Below, piece by piece: positions 1 through 8,622 of a stretch of DNA of 64,000 bases (positions are counted from its first letter, which is position 1; each line of letters begins with the position of its first letter). A program made the position numbers and the translations under genes. Origin of the DNA: an uncultured Vibrio sp. (GTDB lineage: Bacteria > Pseudomonadota > Gammaproteobacteria > Enterobacterales > Vibrionaceae); assembly GCA_947504195.1 (NCBI GenBank), contig CANNGN010000006.1, positions 62,001-126,000 of the forward strand, read 5' to 3'. Under the pieces are notes generated by a model, which was given only the letters and a program-made list of their open reading frames with translations, searched no databases and was not told the DNA's origin.

Positions 1-677
1 TCCTTAATCTGTGTTGCTTCATTAATATACAGAATAGCACTGTTTTACCGATTTGATCAAATTATTTGTTCAAATCGGTAAAAAACCATGTTTAGTCATT
101 AAATTGACGTGTAAATAGCATGGTTTTTGTGAGGGTATAGACATTTATGGTTGATGTTATTGTCATTGAACGAGTGAAAGTTAATTTAATTCATTGATTT
201 TAAGGTAATTATCTATGTTATCAATATGTGTCAAAATTTTATTGTTGGTTTTATTGGTTTGAGTAAGAAGATTTTAGTTTGTTAGAGTATTATGCATTAA
301 ACAGTGTTCGAAATGATTGCTACTCATATCGATATTTTATTTCCAAGAAAAACATCGATGAAGAGGTAGGTTTTTTGTGGATTAAATTACTAGATGATCT
401 TCATTGAGCTTGATACATAAAATATAAACTTAACAACCTTAATGTATTGATTTTAAAGTTTAATTATTGTGGTTTTAGTAAGTATTTATGATGACTATAG
501 TGTCTAACTGAGTTATTTGTGATTAGTTTTAGCGGTATCGAATCAGATGAGTACTTAACTTTGGTTTAGGTGAGGTTGCTAGTAATTATTAATATCAAGA
601 TCGAAATTTTTGCATTCACTGTTGGATTTCTAAGGCTCGCGCTCTACACTGGAGCAGTTATTTAGCTGGGAAGAGTC
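1..677. other. AT-rich non-coding region upstream of the YhhN-like gene
   Basis: No convincing coding region was found on either strand. The stretch is very AT-rich. The only clear structure is a perfect 14-base inverted repeat near its left end, listed separately. A plausible Shine-Dalgarno sequence (GGGAAGAG, around 668) sits just before the next gene. No promoter stood out enough to call. Confidence 0.5.
43..83. repeat. Perfect 14-bp inverted repeat with 13-base spacer
   Basis: Arms are 43-56 and 70-83, with all 14 bases matching as reverse complements. Neither strand has a U-run after the stem, so it does not look like an ordinary intrinsic terminator. It could be a regulator-binding palindrome or the end of a transcript lying left of the window. 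Confidence 0.6.
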
Positions 678-1277
678 ATGGTTATTCGATTTTCTGGATT
701 GTCTTCATATCAAGGTAGTGTCGCAAAATATACCTCACTGGTATTAAGTGGCATGTTAGGGTTATTTGTACTTCTCGTTGCCCCTTTGCATCAATATTCA
801 ATTGCTCTTCTTGCTGTTGCTACCGGAATTGGTGTAACTATTTTAGGTGATTTTCTTCTTATTCAGCGTGGTTATAGTAAAGTTCGATTTATCATGTTTT
901 CTATCGCTTCGTTACTTTATAGTGTAGCGTTTTGGAGCTTTACCGAAGGAGTGATGCATTGGTGGTTGCCCGTGCTCTTATTCGCTTCTGGCATTGTTAT
1001 ATTATTGCTGATTCTTCCTCAAGTTGAGTCATATGTGTTTTCTACTTCTCTAGTCGGAGTGTTACTACTCGGATTAGTTTGGTCGACAGCCGAATGGTGG
1101 TTACAACATCATAGTGTGAATGCATTGTTTGCACTTTCTGGCTCTGCGATTCTATTTGTTACGGCCCTCACTCTTGCGGTCCGAAAAGAAAGAGCTGTGT
1201 TTTTCTCTCGTACTCCTTTTGTTCTATTAGGCTATTTAATGTCGCAAACTTTATTTTCGTTATCTGTATTACTTTAG
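678..1277 (+). CDS. YhhN/TMEM86-like integral membrane protein
   Basis: A 199-residue, almost wholly hydrophobic protein with about seven to eight predicted membrane helices. A GDFLL motif near residue 57, followed by an aromatic-rich helix, resembles the conserved GDxxL region of the YhhN family, whose animal members (TMEM86) are lysoplasmalogenases. The family assignment is from motif and topology only; the catalytic role in bacteria is not established and no substrate can be inferred. The ATG start has a good Shine-Dalgarno sequence (GGGAAGAG). It precedes the alginate lyase gene by 76 bases on the same strand, but nothing shows that the two act together. Confidence 0.55.
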   Translation: MVIRFSGLSSYQGSVAKYTSLVLSGMLGLFVLLVAPLHQYSIALLAVATGIGVTILGDFLLIQRGYSKVRFIMFSIASLLYSVAFWSFTEGVMHWWLPVLLFASGIVILLLILPQVESYVFSTSLVGVLLLGLVWSTAEWWLQHHSVNALFALSGSAILFVTALTLAVRKERAVFFSRTPFVLLGYLMSQTLFSLSVLL

Positions 1278-1353
1278 AGTCATACTTTCCATCACAACGA
1301 ACGCCCATTTTTAATTAGATTAAGCTTTGTAGACAAGGGTAGGTAAAAAGAGA

Positions 1354-2211
1354 ATGAAAACTAAACAATTTAAAGTTTCCACAATTGCAATGGCATTAGT
1401 TGGGGTATGTGTTTCCTATACAAGTTCAGCTGGTGAGCACGTGGAACCTGTTAAATACAGTCAATTCCAAGAGGTACTTTCTGAGTCAAAATTACAGGTT
1501 TCTGATCCGGGAGGTAAAGCTGGTAATAAATCCGAGCTTGGAGCCGGGGGAAATTTTAATGGTGTCGTCAGTGAGCACTTTTATGTTGATAGTGATTCTG
1601 AAGCGCTTATATTTAAGATGTCAGGTTATAAAAACCGTAGTGAAGTGAGAGTATTGAATAATTTTGATACATCACTTCCAAATACTTATTATCACTTAAG
1701 TGCTGCGTTAATGCCGATTGATCCAAAAGACTCGATTAAAGATAGTGATTCTAAAAATGATGCGATGACATTCTTGCAAGTTCACAATGCGGGTTCAGGA
1801 AAAACAGAGCGTGGTACAACGGGCTCTGGCTATATTCCTCACCCTCTATTACGTGTTGTGTACGAAGGAGAGCGTGATGGAAAAGTCGATCACTACTGGG
1901 CAGTCATTAAGAATAATGCAGTGAACTGTGGTTCTAAAAGTGGGAACAAAGGTAAACCTGAATGTAAAAATGCATACATAAAGTTGGACCTTGGCCCTGT
2001 TGATATGACTAAGCTCACTCAGTTTGATATTAAGGTTGGCAACTCAACGCTTATGATTGACGTGAATGGAGAGACTAAGGTTGATCATGATATTAGCTAC
2101 TGGAGTCACCTAAATAGTTACTTTAAAGCGGGTGTTTACAATCAGTTTAAAAATGGAACGAGTGAAGTCCACTTCAACAGCTTAGAATATAAAGTTGAAG
2201 AGAAAAAATAG
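1354..2211 (+). CDS. Secreted polysaccharide lyase family 7 alginate lyase
   Basis: A 285-residue protein with an N-terminal signal peptide (hydrophobic stretch about 9-22, probable cleavage after SSAG near 27). The three signatures of family PL7 are present in order: RSEVR at about 95-99, QVH at about 142-144 and YFKAGVYNQ at about 256-264. These line the substrate groove and include the catalytic His and Tyr of the family. It should cleave alginate by beta-elimination outside the cytoplasm. QVH rather than QIH often goes with M-rich preference, but that is a weak rule. Cys192 and Cys204 could pair. No oligoalginate lyase, porin or KDG pathway gene is nearby, so it stands alone here. Confidence 0.9.
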   Translation: MKTKQFKVSTIAMALVGVCVSYTSSAGEHVEPVKYSQFQEVLSESKLQVSDPGGKAGNKSELGAGGNFNGVVSEHFYVDSDSEALIFKMSGYKNRSEVRVLNNFDTSLPNTYYHLSAALMPIDPKDSIKDSDSKNDAMTFLQVHNAGSGKTERGTTGSGYIPHPLLRVVYEGERDGKVDHYWAVIKNNAVNCGSKSGNKGKPECKNAYIKLDLGPVDMTKLTQFDIKVGNSTLMIDVNGETKVDHDISYWSHLNSYFKAGVYNQFKNGTSEVHFNSLEYKVEEKK

Positions 2212-2241
2212 TCGTTAATCGTAGTTTTGGTGTGTAAAAAG

Positions 2242-2270
2242 GCCAGTGATTGCTAAATCGCTGGCTTTTT
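2242..2270. terminator. Terminator between alginate lyase and rsmD
   Basis: A 10-base stem (2242-2251 with 2256-2265, one G-T wobble) with a four-base loop and five Ts after it on the plus strand. The A-run before the left arm gives a U-tail on the minus strand too, so it can serve both convergent genes. Confidence 0.85.
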
Positions 2271-2278
2271 ACTTGACG

Positions 2279-2872
2279 TTATTTGCGAATAAATAAGCGA
2301 TAGCAAACTTGTCCTGCAGTTTTTTCTCGGTGTAACTCCCAATTTTGTGGGATGCTATTTAAAGGCCACTCTTTTTCGGCTTCCAGATAAATCATCGCAT
2401 TTTCTGACAACCAGCCGTTTTCTTCTAATTTTTCACAGGTTTCTTCCAATAATCCTTGGCGAAAAGGAGGATCGATGAAAACCACATTCATTGGTGTACT
2501 AGGTTGAGAGAGAAAAGTAAGCGCATCACACTGCTTTAGTGTGATGTTTTCAGCATTTAACGTTGTACAGTTTTGTTGTAACTGTTTAAATACCAAAGTG
2601 TTTAATTCTATCATGGTGACCTGTTGGGCGTGGCGTGAAGCCGCTTCAAATCCCAGTGCTCCTGCTCCCGAAAATAAATCGAGACAGTTGGCTTGTGCGA
2701 TATCGCCGGCTAACCAATTAAACAATGTTTCTCTAACTCTATCAGTGGTTGGGCGTAACCCTTCTACATCTTGAACGGGGAGCTTTCTTCCTCGCCACAG
2801 TCCACTAATGATGCGAACAACGCCTGTTGAAGGCTTTTTGTTGGATTTAATAGGGTGACGACGTTTTACCAT
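2279..2872 (-). CDS. rsmD: 16S rRNA (guanine(966)-N(2))-methyltransferase RsmD
   Basis: A 197-residue class I SAM-dependent methyltransferase. The SAM-binding motif LDLFSGAGALGFEA lies near residues 62-75 and the catalytic DPPF-type motif (FIDPPF) near 131-136. It methylates N2 of G966 in 16S rRNA during small-subunit assembly. The N-terminal RIISGLWRGRKL is typical of RsmD. It is divergent from ftsY, the usual enterobacterial and vibrio arrangement. Length matches the family (about 200). Confidence 0.95.
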   Translation of the reverse strand: MVKRRHPIKSNKKPSTGVVRIISGLWRGRKLPVQDVEGLRPTTDRVRETLFNWLAGDIAQANCLDLFSGAGALGFEAASRHAQQVTMIELNTLVFKQLQQNCTTLNAENITLKQCDALTFLSQPSTPMNVVFIDPPFRQGLLEETCEKLEENGWLSENAMIYLEAEKEWPLNSIPQNWELHREKTAGQVCYRLFIRK

Positions 2873-2878
2873 GATTTT

Positions 2879-2906
2879 TTGACCGAAAATAAAGTGTTAC
2901 TATTAT
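2879..2906 (+). promoter_or_regulatory. Probable sigma-70 promoter for ftsY
   Basis: TTGACC and TATTAT separated by 16 bases, just upstream of the divergent rsmD start and reading toward ftsY. This leaves a leader of about 170 bases before the ftsY ATG. Confidence 0.55.
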
Positions 2907-3083
2907 GTCGCCTTGTTGAATGGTATCAACAAGAAGGCAAGTACAATGGATAAGATGCCAAAGTTTACCAGTGTAAGTGGAAAGTTATTACTGCTTTGTC
3001 ATTATTTCTCTTTTTATGAGGAATAATGTACTCAAGGTAAAGGGCGTTATTAAATTACTGGAACTATCTAGGACATCCTTCAG

Positions 3084-4298
3084 ATGACAGACAAAAAGAA
3101 ACGTGGCCTCCTTTCTTGGCTTGGCTTTGGTGATGAAGAGTCAGCCAAAAATGAAAATGAAGCGATTGAACAGCAGATAAATGAAGAAGATAGCGGTTCA
3201 GAGATACCGGCTTCAGAGTCTATTGCTGACGTTGAACATGATGACAAAGTTGTTGACGAGAACGAGCCTGAAGAGATCGTAGCTCAAGCGGAAGTTGTCG
3301 AAGCACTTGACGTTAATGAGAGTGAAGTCGAAGAGTTTACTCAGCCAATCGAATCTCTAGAACAAGAGAAGCCAACAGAAAGCTTTTTTACTCGTCTAAA
3401 ACGTAGCTTAAGTCGAACTAAGGCGAATATTGGTGCTGGCTTTTTTGGCTTGTTCAAAGGTAAAAAAATTGACGATGAGTTATTTGAGGAACTAGAAGAA
3501 CAACTGCTTATTGCGGATGTCGGCATGGACACCACGATGAAAATCATCAAAAATTTGACGGAAAAAGCATCGCGCCAGGAATTAAAAGATGGTGAAGCAC
3601 TCTATGCTTTGCTTAAAGAAGAAATGGCCGATATTTTGGTTCAAGTTGAAAAGCCTCTTGAAGTCGACACAGCTAAGACTCCTTATGTCATTCTGATGGT
3701 GGGAGTGAATGGGGTCGGTAAAACGACGACAATTGGAAAATTAGCGAAACAATTTCAGAACGAAGGTAAGAAAGTCATGCTGGCAGCTGGCGATACTTTC
3801 CGTGCTGCTGCTGTAGAGCAATTGCAAGTGTGGGGACAGCGCAACAACGTTCCTGTTATTGCTCAACACACTGGTGCAGATAGCGCCTCGGTTATTTACG
3901 ATGCAATTGAAGCTGCGAAAGCACGAGGTGTTGATGTGGTGATAGCGGATACCGCTGGGCGTCTTCAAAATAAAGCTAACTTGATGGAAGAGTTACGTAA
4001 AATTGTCCGTGTAATGAAGAAAGTAGACGATTCCGCTCCTCATGAAATCATGCTGACTTTGGATGCCGCAACCGGACAAAATGCGATAAGCCAAGCTAAG
4101 TTATTTAGTGATATTGCTCCAGTAACGGGTATCACATTAACAAAACTTGATGGTACAGCAAAAGGTGGCGTTATTTTTGCAATAGCAGATCAATTCTCTA
4201 TTCCAATTCGTTATATCGGTGTCGGTGAAGGGATTGATGATTTACGTCCATTTGAGACTCAACAATTTATCGATGCTCTGTTTAGCCGAGACGAATAA
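3084..4298 (+). CDS. ftsY: Signal recognition particle receptor FtsY
   Basis: A 404-residue SRP-type GTPase that docks SRP-ribosome complexes at the membrane. The N-terminal 100 or so residues form the acidic, low-complexity A domain. The N domain begins near ESFFTRLK, followed by the G domain: P-loop GVNGVGKTT near 206-214, DTAGR near 289, and TKLDG near 353. First gene of the classic ftsY-ftsE-ftsX-rpoH group. Length is somewhat below E. coli FtsY because the acidic domain is shorter. Confidence 0.97.
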   Translation: MTDKKKRGLLSWLGFGDEESAKNENEAIEQQINEEDSGSEIPASESIADVEHDDKVVDENEPEEIVAQAEVVEALDVNESEVEEFTQPIESLEQEKPTESFFTRLKRSLSRTKANIGAGFFGLFKGKKIDDELFEELEEQLLIADVGMDTTMKIIKNLTEKASRQELKDGEALYALLKEEMADILVQVEKPLEVDTAKTPYVILMVGVNGVGKTTTIGKLAKQFQNEGKKVMLAAGDTFRAAAVEQLQVWGQRNNVPVIAQHTGADSASVIYDAIEAAKARGVDVVIADTAGRLQNKANLMEELRKIVRVMKKVDDSAPHEIMLTLDAATGQNAISQAKLFSDIAPVTGITLTKLDGTAKGGVIFAIADQFSIPIRYIGVGEGIDDLRPFETQQFIDALFSRDE

Positions 4299-4327
4299 CT
4301 GATAAGAGAGAATGTGTAGTACGTGAT

Positions 4328-4350
4328 AGGAGCACCGGCTTAATGCTCCT
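4328..4350 (+). other. Stem-loop in the ftsY-ftsE spacer
   Basis: A 7-base perfect stem (4328-4334 with 4344-4350) and 9-base loop, without a U-tail. It may stabilise or partly attenuate the ftsYEX transcript. Confidence 0.4.
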
Positions 4351-4377
4351 CAAATAGTTAAAGACAAGGATCTGCGA

Positions 4378-5052
4378 GTGATTAGATTTCAACAGGTGAG
4401 TAAGGCTTATCGGGGAGGACGACAAGCCTTACAGAAAGTGGATTTCCACTTAAAGCGTGGAGAAATGGCCTTTATAGGTGGTCACTCGGGGGCCGGTAAA
4501 AGTACGTTACTTAAATTAATTTGTGCTTTGGAACGTCCAACCGATGGAAAGATCCTATTTAACGGCCATGATATTACGCGTATTCCCAATCCAGATATCC
4601 CTTTATTACGTCGAAACATCGGCATTGTTTTCCAAGATCACCGTTTGCTTATGGATCGAACAATATTCGATAACGTTGCATTACCGATGCGTATTGAATC
4701 TATTTCTGAAAATGAAATTAAGCGCAGAGTATCGGCAGCACTTGATAAAACAGGCTTATTAGAAAAGGCGCGGTGTTTTCCAAGTCAGTTATCGGGTGGT
4801 GAGCAGCAACGGGTTGGTATAGCTCGTGCCGTCGTAAACCGACCAACGCTAGTATTGGCCGATGAACCTACCGGAAATTTAGACCCTGACCTTTCTAATC
4901 GAATTTTACGTTTGTTTGAAGAGTTTAACCGTGCTGGGGTCTCGATTCTATTAGCGACACACGACCGGAGTTTAGTCAATTCTCGGCCTCAATATCGCCA
5001 TTTAGAGCTTAACCAAGGCTTCTTTAGCGAGGTAGAAAATTATGGCAACTAA
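4378..5052 (+). CDS. ftsE: Cell division ATP-binding protein FtsE
   Basis: A 224-residue ABC ATPase. Walker [11 protein letters not shown] lies near 34-43, signature LSGGEQQR near 138-145, and Walker [10 protein letters not shown] near 158-166. With FtsX it forms the complex that activates periplasmic amidases through EnvC during septation. The start is GTG, preceded by AAGGA at about 4365-4369. It overlaps ftsX by 11 bases, which suggests translational coupling. Confidence 0.97.
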   Translation: MIRFQQVSKAYRGGRQALQKVDFHLKRGEMAFIGGHSGAGKSTLLKLICALERPTDGKILFNGHDITRIPNPDIPLLRRNIGIVFQDHRLLMDRTIFDNVALPMRIESISENEIKRRVSAALDKTGLLEKARCFPSQLSGGEQQRVGIARAVVNRPTLVLADEPTGNLDPDLSNRILRLFEEFNRAGVSILLATHDRSLVNSRPQYRHLELNQGFFSEVENYGN

Positions 5053-6034
5053 TAAGCCAAATACGATGAATTCCTCGAAGAACAAGTCTGTTAAACGAAA
5101 AAGTGATAAGAGTTCTAGAACATCAAAAGTGAATTATTTTGCGAGGCATTATAACCAAGCAAAACAATCCTTAATTGATTTATGGAATAGGCCAATTGGT
5201 AACTTATTAACGCTGGCAGTGATTTCTATGTCTTTGGCGATGCCTGCGTGCTTATATTTACTCAGTAAGAATGTCGCATTTGTCGCTACACATGTGGCAA
5301 CACCATCTCAAATAAGCGTATTCATCGAACCAGAGACGCCAGAAGCTCGGATTATGGTTCTCAAAGACAGTTTAGAGAGCTTAGAAGCCGTTAAAACCAT
5401 TCGTTATATTTCTTCCCAGCAAGGACTCGAAGACTTGAGCAAAGATGCTGGGTTTGATGAGGCTTTAACATTACTTGATCAGCTCTCGTTACCAGGGGTC
5501 TTGGTGATAAAACCGGGGGTTGAGGGTGAGCAAGAGATAAAAGTATTAGTCGATTTAATTCGAAAAGAAAACGATGTTACTGATGTACGTTTGGATGAAG
5601 ACTGGTTAAGTCGGCTAAAAGCGTTAAAAGATTTAGTCGAACTGGTCGTGATTAGTTTATCTACCTTAATGCTGTCTGCCGTATTTTTAATTATTGGCAA
5701 TAGCTTGCGCTTTAGTGTGCTTGAGCATAAAGAAGAAATTCAAACCATGAAGCTAATAGGGGCGACCGATGCTTATATTCTTCGTCCATACCTTTATTCA
5801 GGAATGTGGTTAGGGTTAATTGGATCTGTAGTTGCGTGGTTTTTAACGGCATTGTTAACATTATTGCTGAATGAAGCCGTAACCGACTTAGCGAAGCTAT
5901 ACGATAGTCGCTTTCGTTTACTCGGGTTGAATTGGGATGAAACTTTGTTATTGCTTATGCTCGGTACTATTATTGGCTGTGTCGCTGCTCGGCTATCGGC
6001 ACAGAGGCATCTTAAAGAAATTGAACCTGTTTAG
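5042..6034 (+). CDS. ftsX: Cell division protein FtsX
   Basis: A 330-residue membrane partner of FtsE. A basic cytoplasmic N-terminus of about 50 residues is followed by TM1 (about 54-75), a periplasmic domain of about 120 residues that in the family contacts EnvC, and three C-terminal TM helices (about 200-225, 250-275 and 297-317). The ATG lies inside the end of ftsE. Topology and length match proteobacterial FtsX. Confidence 0.96.
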   Translation: MATNKPNTMNSSKNKSVKRKSDKSSRTSKVNYFARHYNQAKQSLIDLWNRPIGNLLTLAVISMSLAMPACLYLLSKNVAFVATHVATPSQISVFIEPETPEARIMVLKDSLESLEAVKTIRYISSQQGLEDLSKDAGFDEALTLLDQLSLPGVLVIKPGVEGEQEIKVLVDLIRKENDVTDVRLDEDWLSRLKALKDLVELVVISLSTLMLSAVFLIIGNSLRFSVLEHKEEIQTMKLIGATDAYILRPYLYSGMWLGLIGSVVAWFLTALLTLLLNEAVTDLAKLYDSRFRLLGLNWDETLLLLMLGTIIGCVAARLSAQRHLKEIEPV

Positions 6035-6192
6035 GCAGTTGTTGTCTATTATTTAGCATCAGGCCATTCGTCTTTACAGAATTTTACGCCTAGAATCGCT
6101 ATTTTATCGATATGACACCTTGAAAGGTGAAGTAAATCGCGGCAGTATTGCTGAGTTAAAACAAATTTAGAATTAGTACGATGAGGAAATGA

Positions 6193-7047
6193 ATGTCAAA
6201 CCAAGCGTATAAAATGGCTCTCGTCACACAAGATAGCTTAGATAGCTACATTCGTTCAGTGAACAGCTATCCAATGCTGACACAGGAAGAAGAGCGTGAA
6301 TTGGCAGAGCGATTACATTACAAAGGTGATATTGAAGCTGCAAAAGGATTGATCCTGTCGCATCTACGTTTCGTTGTCCATGTAGCTCGTGGTTATTCGG
6401 GTTACGGATTACCAATGGCTGATCTTGTCCAAGAGGGTAATATTGGCTTAATGAAAGCGGTAAAACGTTTTAATCCAGAAGTCGGCGTACGTCTTGTCTC
6501 TTTTGCTGTACATTGGATTAAAGCGGAAATTCATGAATATGTTCTGCGTAACTGGCGTATCGTGAAAATTGCTACAACTAAAGCTCAGCGTAAATTGTTC
6601 TTCAATTTGAGAAAATCGAAGAAACGTTTGGGATGGTTTAACAACGGTGAAGTAGAAACTGTAGCGAAGGAGCTTGGTGTTGCACCTGCGGAAGTCCGTG
6701 AAATGGAATCTCGGTTAGCCGCACAAGATCCTACCTTTGAATTAACGACAGATGATGATGAAACAGGAACCTCTTCGGCACCTGTATTGTATTTGGAAGA
6801 CAAAGGCTCTGATGTTGCGGATCAATTTGAATCGGATAATTGGGAAGCTCACACTAATCATCGTCTTTCATTAGCATTGTCGAGTTTGGACGAACGTAGT
6901 CAGCATATTGTCCGTTCTCGTTGGTTAGAGGACGCTAAATCGACACTGCAAGACTTAGCTGATGAATATGGTGTCTCTGCTGAGCGTATTCGACAGTTAG
7001 AAAAGAATGCAATGCGTAAATTAAAAGACGCTGTTGGTGAGTTTTAG
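6193..7047 (+). CDS. rpoH: Heat-shock sigma factor RpoH (sigma-32)
   Basis: A 284-residue sigma-70 family protein. Region 2 contains [17 protein letters not shown], followed by the RpoH box [10 protein letters not shown] that marks sigma-32 proteins. The C-terminal region 4 helix-turn-helix is around 252-278. It directs transcription of chaperone and protease genes after heat shock. It is separated from ftsX by 158 bases, so it probably has its own promoters; the region before it includes a small hairpin at 6116-6129. A strong terminator follows. Confidence 0.97.
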   Translation: MSNQAYKMALVTQDSLDSYIRSVNSYPMLTQEEERELAERLHYKGDIEAAKGLILSHLRFVVHVARGYSGYGLPMADLVQEGNIGLMKAVKRFNPEVGVRLVSFAVHWIKAEIHEYVLRNWRIVKIATTKAQRKLFFNLRKSKKRLGWFNNGEVETVAKELGVAPAEVREMESRLAAQDPTFELTTDDDETGTSSAPVLYLEDKGSDVADQFESDNWEAHTNHRLSLALSSLDERSQHIVRSRWLEDAKSTLQDLADEYGVSAERIRQLEKNAMRKLKDAVGEF

Positions 7048-7074
7048 AATACTACGATATAAAATATAAATACG

Positions 7075-7106
7075 AAAAGCCGAAATCGAGAGATTTCGGC
7101 TTTTTT
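7075..7106 (+). terminator. rpoH intrinsic terminator
   Basis: A 13-base perfect A/G/C stem (7075-7087 with 7092-7104) closing a GAGA tetraloop, ending in a six-T run. It ends the ftsYEX-rpoH group. Confidence 0.9.
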
Positions 7107-7427
7107 ATTTGATCTTGCCGAAGATTATAAGGAATAGCTTTCTGTGGATAACTCTGTGATTAAAATTTTGATTAAGTGAATGAAGCACGGTTCTATCGGG
7201 GTTTAAGCGTATATCTAATTTGGGGATAGCTTTTGATCTACACACAGCATAAATACGATCATCACAACATATTGTGGATCAATTGACGCTAAAACACTTT
7301 ATCAACACTATTCACAGGTTTATCCACAGATTTTCGTCAATAAATTGTCGAAAGTAATGTTGTAACCGTCATATACTTGTCTTCTCATGGATGGGGTACA
7401 ATATGTTAAAAACAATCAGGAGCAAAA
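7107..7427. promoter_or_regulatory. DnaA-box cluster in the rpoH-glpE gap (datA/DARS-like candidate)
   Basis: A 321-base non-coding gap with two perfect DnaA boxes, 7143-7151 (minus strand) and 7320-7328 (plus). Three more sites have one mismatch to TTATCCACA or the looser consensus: 7273-7281 (minus), 7299-7307 and 7308-7316 (plus). Four of the five fall within 56 bases. GATC sites occur at 7111, 7235, 7257 and 7277. No gene of the replication origin is adjacent, so this is unlikely to be oriC. It could titrate DnaA, reactivate it, or let DnaA regulate glpE. That a DnaA-binding site is present is well supported; its role is inference. Confidence 0.6.
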
Positions 7428-7745
7428 ATGAGTCAATTTAAGCTGATTAGCATCGCCGATGCTTTGAATAAACTAGAGCAAGATACTGCGACAATGGTCG
7501 ATATTCGAGATAGGCAGACGTATTTAAAAGGTCATACACCAGATGCTATCCACCTGACTAATGAGACTATTGGCGACTTTATGAGTAATGTTGGATTTGA
7601 CCAAGCAGTATTGGTGATATGCTATCACGGTGTAAGTAGCCAAGGTGCCGCTGAATACCTTGTAAACCAAGGGTATGATGATGTTTATAGTGTGGAAGGT
7701 GGTTTTGCTGCTTGGGAGCGAGCAAATTACCCTATTGAAGTATAG
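7428..7745 (+). CDS. glpE: Thiosulfate sulfurtransferase GlpE
   Basis: A 105-residue single-domain rhodanese. The catalytic cysteine is Cys65 in ICYHGVSSQG, the same position as in E. coli GlpE, and VDIRD near 24-28 is the usual N-terminal motif. It moves sulfane sulfur from thiosulfate to cyanide or thioredoxin in vitro. The ATG follows AGGAG. glpG starts 21 bases downstream, as in other gammaproteobacteria; glpR is absent here. Confidence 0.95.
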   Translation: MSQFKLISIADALNKLEQDTATMVDIRDRQTYLKGHTPDAIHLTNETIGDFMSNVGFDQAVLVICYHGVSSQGAAEYLVNQGYDDVYSVEGGFAAWERANYPIEV

Positions 7746-7766
7746 AGTTCTGGAGTCGGTAAGCTG

Positions 7767-8603
7767 ATGCGTTCATTAATTATTCTGGATAACCCTCGCT
7801 TGTCACAAGCTTTTATAGATTACATGGCATGTCAAAAAGTCGATGTAAAAATGATGCCTTCAAGTGACGGTAGAATAGAGTTGTGGTTAGTGGATGATTC
7901 GCAATATGAACGAGTTAGACCTGAATTAGAACGTTTTTTAGAAGAACCGACCCACTCTCGTTATGCTCAAGCTTCATGGCAACGCTCAGATACCCGTAAT
8001 GTGCCTTTTCAATATCGCTCAACAAACTTTTGGCACTTAATTCGAGATCAAGCAGGTTTTGTAACCTTAGCCATTATGCTAAGTAGCCTTGTGATATATG
8101 GTTTGAATATCATTGGTTTTGGTCAAGAAGTCTTTAACTGGGTCCATGCTCCGGCTGTAGTTGAACAGAAGTGGCAGATATGGCGCTGGATTACGCCTGC
8201 ATTATTCCACTTCTCAGCCATACACATTGTATTCAACCTCCTCTGGTGGTGGCAATTAGGTGGGAACATTGAAAAGCAATTAGGTCCTTCTAAGCTAATG
8301 TTAATTTTTCTTGCATCAGCTGCATTATCCAATGTTGGACAGTATTGGGTAGATGGTCCTAGTTTTGGTGGTTTATCCGGCGTGGTTTATGCGTTAGTTG
8401 GGTATATCTGGATTGTGGGTTGGCAACGACCGGATCTTGGAGTGTCACTTTCAAGGCCAGTCATCGGTTTCATGTTAGTTTGGTTGGTGATTGGCTATGT
8501 TCAACCCATTATGGCGATAGCAAATACCGCCCACTTAGTTGGGTTAATTTGCGGCATATTATTAGCACTAATAGAAACTCACCTACTGCAACCAAAACAC
8601 TAA
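7767..8603 (+). CDS. glpG: Rhomboid intramembrane serine protease GlpG
   Basis: A 278-residue membrane protease. A soluble N-terminal domain of about 90 residues is followed by six TM helices. The catalytic Ser is in GGLSGVVYAL near 204 and the His in NTAHLVGL near 256, matching Ser201 and His254 of E. coli GlpG. It cleaves transmembrane substrates within the inner membrane. Start is ATG with GGAG upstream. Cotranscription with glpE is likely. Confidence 0.95.
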   Translation: MRSLIILDNPRLSQAFIDYMACQKVDVKMMPSSDGRIELWLVDDSQYERVRPELERFLEEPTHSRYAQASWQRSDTRNVPFQYRSTNFWHLIRDQAGFVTLAIMLSSLVIYGLNIIGFGQEVFNWVHAPAVVEQKWQIWRWITPALFHFSAIHIVFNLLWWWQLGGNIEKQLGPSKLMLIFLASAALSNVGQYWVDGPSFGGLSGVVYALVGYIWIVGWQRPDLGVSLSRPVIGFMLVWLVIGYVQPIMAIANTAHLVGLICGILLALIETHLLQPKH

Positions 8604-8622
8604 ATCGGTGAGCAGATACTAA

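Noticed and set aside
7107..7427. The DnaA-box cluster as the chromosomal origin
   Set aside because: No mnmG, mioC, dnaA or parAB neighbours and no clear AT-rich 13-mer array; a secondary DnaA site fits better.
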